The notes under the pieces were generated by a model. That model did not search any database and was not told where the DNA came from. It saw nothing but the letters and a program-made list of their open reading frames with translations. DNA of 64,000 nt from Pyrrhosoma nymphula (lineage: Eukaryota; Arthropoda; Insecta; Odonata; Coenagrionidae): NCBI GenBank assembly GCA_963573305.1, contig OY754333.1, forward strand, positions 15,862,013 through 15,926,012, written 5' to 3'. Positions within the stretch are counted from its first letter, which is position 1; each line of letters opens with the position of its first letter. Below, piece after piece: positions 62,472 to 64,000 of the stretch. The position numbers and the translations under genes were made by a program.

Positions 62472-62510
62472 GCCGACGTTTCAATTTAATTATAAATCAT
62501 CATCAGGGCT
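62472..62510 (-). other. Hammerhead-like / Penelope-type end motif
   Basis: The minus strand reads GCCCTGATGA, then a spacer that can fold as ATTTA-TAAT-TAAAT, then GAAACGTCGGC. Core and helix II are present; helix III and the cleavage end are not convincing. Confidence 0.3.
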
Positions 62511-62689
62511 TGGCATGTTACCAGCATTTGCAGCATGCATTGGAAACAAAATATGTAGTAAACTTTGGTAGCACCCCAACCCCAGATAATGATTTGAAAT
62601 TAAAAAGAAACGATGACTTAAGCAATTTGATGGATTGGTTGGACCAAAATCCTCCCAAAAAATCTACTACAGCATTTAACATTCGATTG

Positions 62690-62905
62690 CTACTTAATAT
62701 CTTCTCCACCCAAATCTTCCGGCTCCTAATTTCAAAGCTACTATTTTCACTCCGTCATGCATAAAATGCTTTTGTCTATTAGGCGATACATAATATTTTT
62801 TATTCCTTACCAGATGCGAGTCCTGAAAAGCCTTCAATCTACGGGCAACATATCCCTCACCTCCTGGTTTCCGACCCATACAACGCCTCGCTCCCTAAAC
62901 ATTGT
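62690..62905 (-). pseudogene. Highly decayed RTE-type non-LTR relic
   Basis: Minus-strand frames give EALYGSETRR and, after a frame change, RRLKAFQDSHL. These correspond to the ALYGSETW and RRLEAFEMW blocks of the RTE-type C-terminal region seen elsewhere in the window. Only about 60 codons can be followed. Confidence 0.4.
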
Positions 62906-64000
62906 TCACTCTTTTGAAGAAGTGAAAAATCAAAGTACTAGAACTTTTGTCTCATCGTCATAAACTGATTTTGCCAAGTGGTTAACTTAAATTCATCCGG
63001 CAAGCTGTTATTATGTCAGTATCATAACGATACAATTGCTCTGAAGAGTTTATGATTGCTGATTGCTAACGCCAACTCAGGCCAGTAGCACACGAAACCT
63101 ATTCGGCAAAAGTTTGAGTAAAGTCGCCTGCATGCTATATTTTCAGTATCATGAGATACTAAATACTAATAATTGCATGTTGGTTAATGAACATGATGGC
63201 TATCAAACCCGCCAGCTTTTTGATTTAATAATTGATGCACGTCAATCACTTAGGCTTTTATGATGCCTTCATAATGTGTACTTTTTGAAACCACAGCTTT
63301 CTATGCCTCCTTGAGGCAATTATTAAGTTCCTGGTAGTGAAATTAACAGTAAGTGAAAATATCTCGACAGTTTTATTTGGTGACGTTCTGCCACATTGCT
63401 TGATTAAAAATTACAGCATCAAATAAGTGCTGCTTTAGTAGCACTGTTAGTAAAGAGCGCAAGGGCATCGCCGAAATGAAAAACGTTGCTGATAGTTTAA
63501 GACCAGGTATCACACCGGATGACATCCCAACGGAATTAAATTCAAATTACCAAAATTCTCTTGACGTATTCGTTATGGTTAAATTGTGTTGGCCATCCTC
63601 ACTATCAAACATGCAGCAGCATCAGCATAAGGTTGCCTCATTTCGCGAAAATAATCTTTGCTTGTTGGCAGTGCACGACAATATGCATATACAGGATCAT
63701 AGATCGTGTGACACGGGCTTAAGCTAGAAACTCTCGGGAGCTTGCACTGACCCTTCGCACGAAAGAAGGTTTCTAATGTCCCAGACATATAATGTCTGTA
63801 ACGATCACTGACTTCACTGCAGAAAAATCTTACATCGCATTGTCGGACGTGGATAAGTTGATACTCAAAGCAAGTTGCCTCACCAGTTACAATAAAGAAT
63901 GATGTTAATGATACCTGCTGATTACCGGAGACTTTGAATATGTGGATACTAATGCTTATGAATATAATGTAACCCAAACTGACTTTTTAAATGGCATTCT
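62906..64000. other. Non-coding stretch without recognisable genes
   Basis: An open frame of 132 codons on the minus strand (63579-63977) and one of 83 on the plus strand (63476-63727) overlap each other. Neither resembles a known family. I do not call either a gene. Confidence 0.35.

Noticed and set aside
63579..63977. 132-codon minus-strand frame
   Set aside because: No recognisable motif, overlaps an 83-codon frame on the other strand, no supporting splice or start context.
1..64000. CRISPR arrays, operons, bacterial promoters or ribosome binding sites
   Set aside because: Nothing of the kind is seen; the window is eukaryotic in character.

Overview
The window looks like a gene-poor, transposon-rich stretch of an animal nuclear genome, most likely an arthropod and probably an insect. 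Base composition is AT-rich (roughly two thirds A+T by eye). There are no bacterial-style operons, and almost every recognisable protein fragment belongs to a decayed mobile element. I found no intact host gene. If host exons are present they are short or poorly conserved and I could not tell them from background.

Layout, left to right. 1.7-4.6 kb holds a nearly full-length but dead non-LTR retrotransposon (RTE / 'craniofacial development protein 2-like' type) on the minus strand. 11.0 kb has a tRNA-like SINE head and 12.24-12.55 kb a candidate MITE with subterminal direct repeats. 15.2-17.7 kb holds a GC-rich retroelement (gag-like, RT, RNase H start), tentatively DIRS-like, broken by several frameshifts. 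19.4-20.2 kb has two RTE tails facing each other, and 21.26 kb a tRNA-derived SINE. 24.46 kb (minus) and 58.53 kb (plus) carry two copies of one interspersed repeat. 25.1 and 26.6-27.5 kb are further non-LTR tails, the second with an internal duplication. 31.64-35.69 kb is the best-defined locus: a 5S-rRNA-derived SINE interrupted by a 3.87-kb DNA transposon with terminal inverted repeats of about 0.67 kb, a 4-bp target duplication (ATGT) and a degenerate DDE-like transposase. 37.4, 41.9, 51.2 and 62.7 kb carry more non-LTR tails. 44.52 kb is a hAT-like MITE with an imperfect 8-bp duplication. 55.5-55.9 kb is an inverted pair of hammerhead-ribozyme-like folds of Penelope-like type. 59.08-59.78 kb is a Transib-like non-autonomous element with a perfect CGACG duplication and CACAGTG-type ends.

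The elements do not form a pathway; they are layers of insertions. The most informative signals are the nested transposon-in-SINE with its inferable empty site, the Transib-like foldback element, and the hammerhead-like motifs. GC-rich blocks at 28.6-29.2, 45.4-46.3 and 61.2-61.6 kb could be promoter or first-exon regions, but the sequence alone does not prove this. All family assignments come from reading motifs, without database searches.
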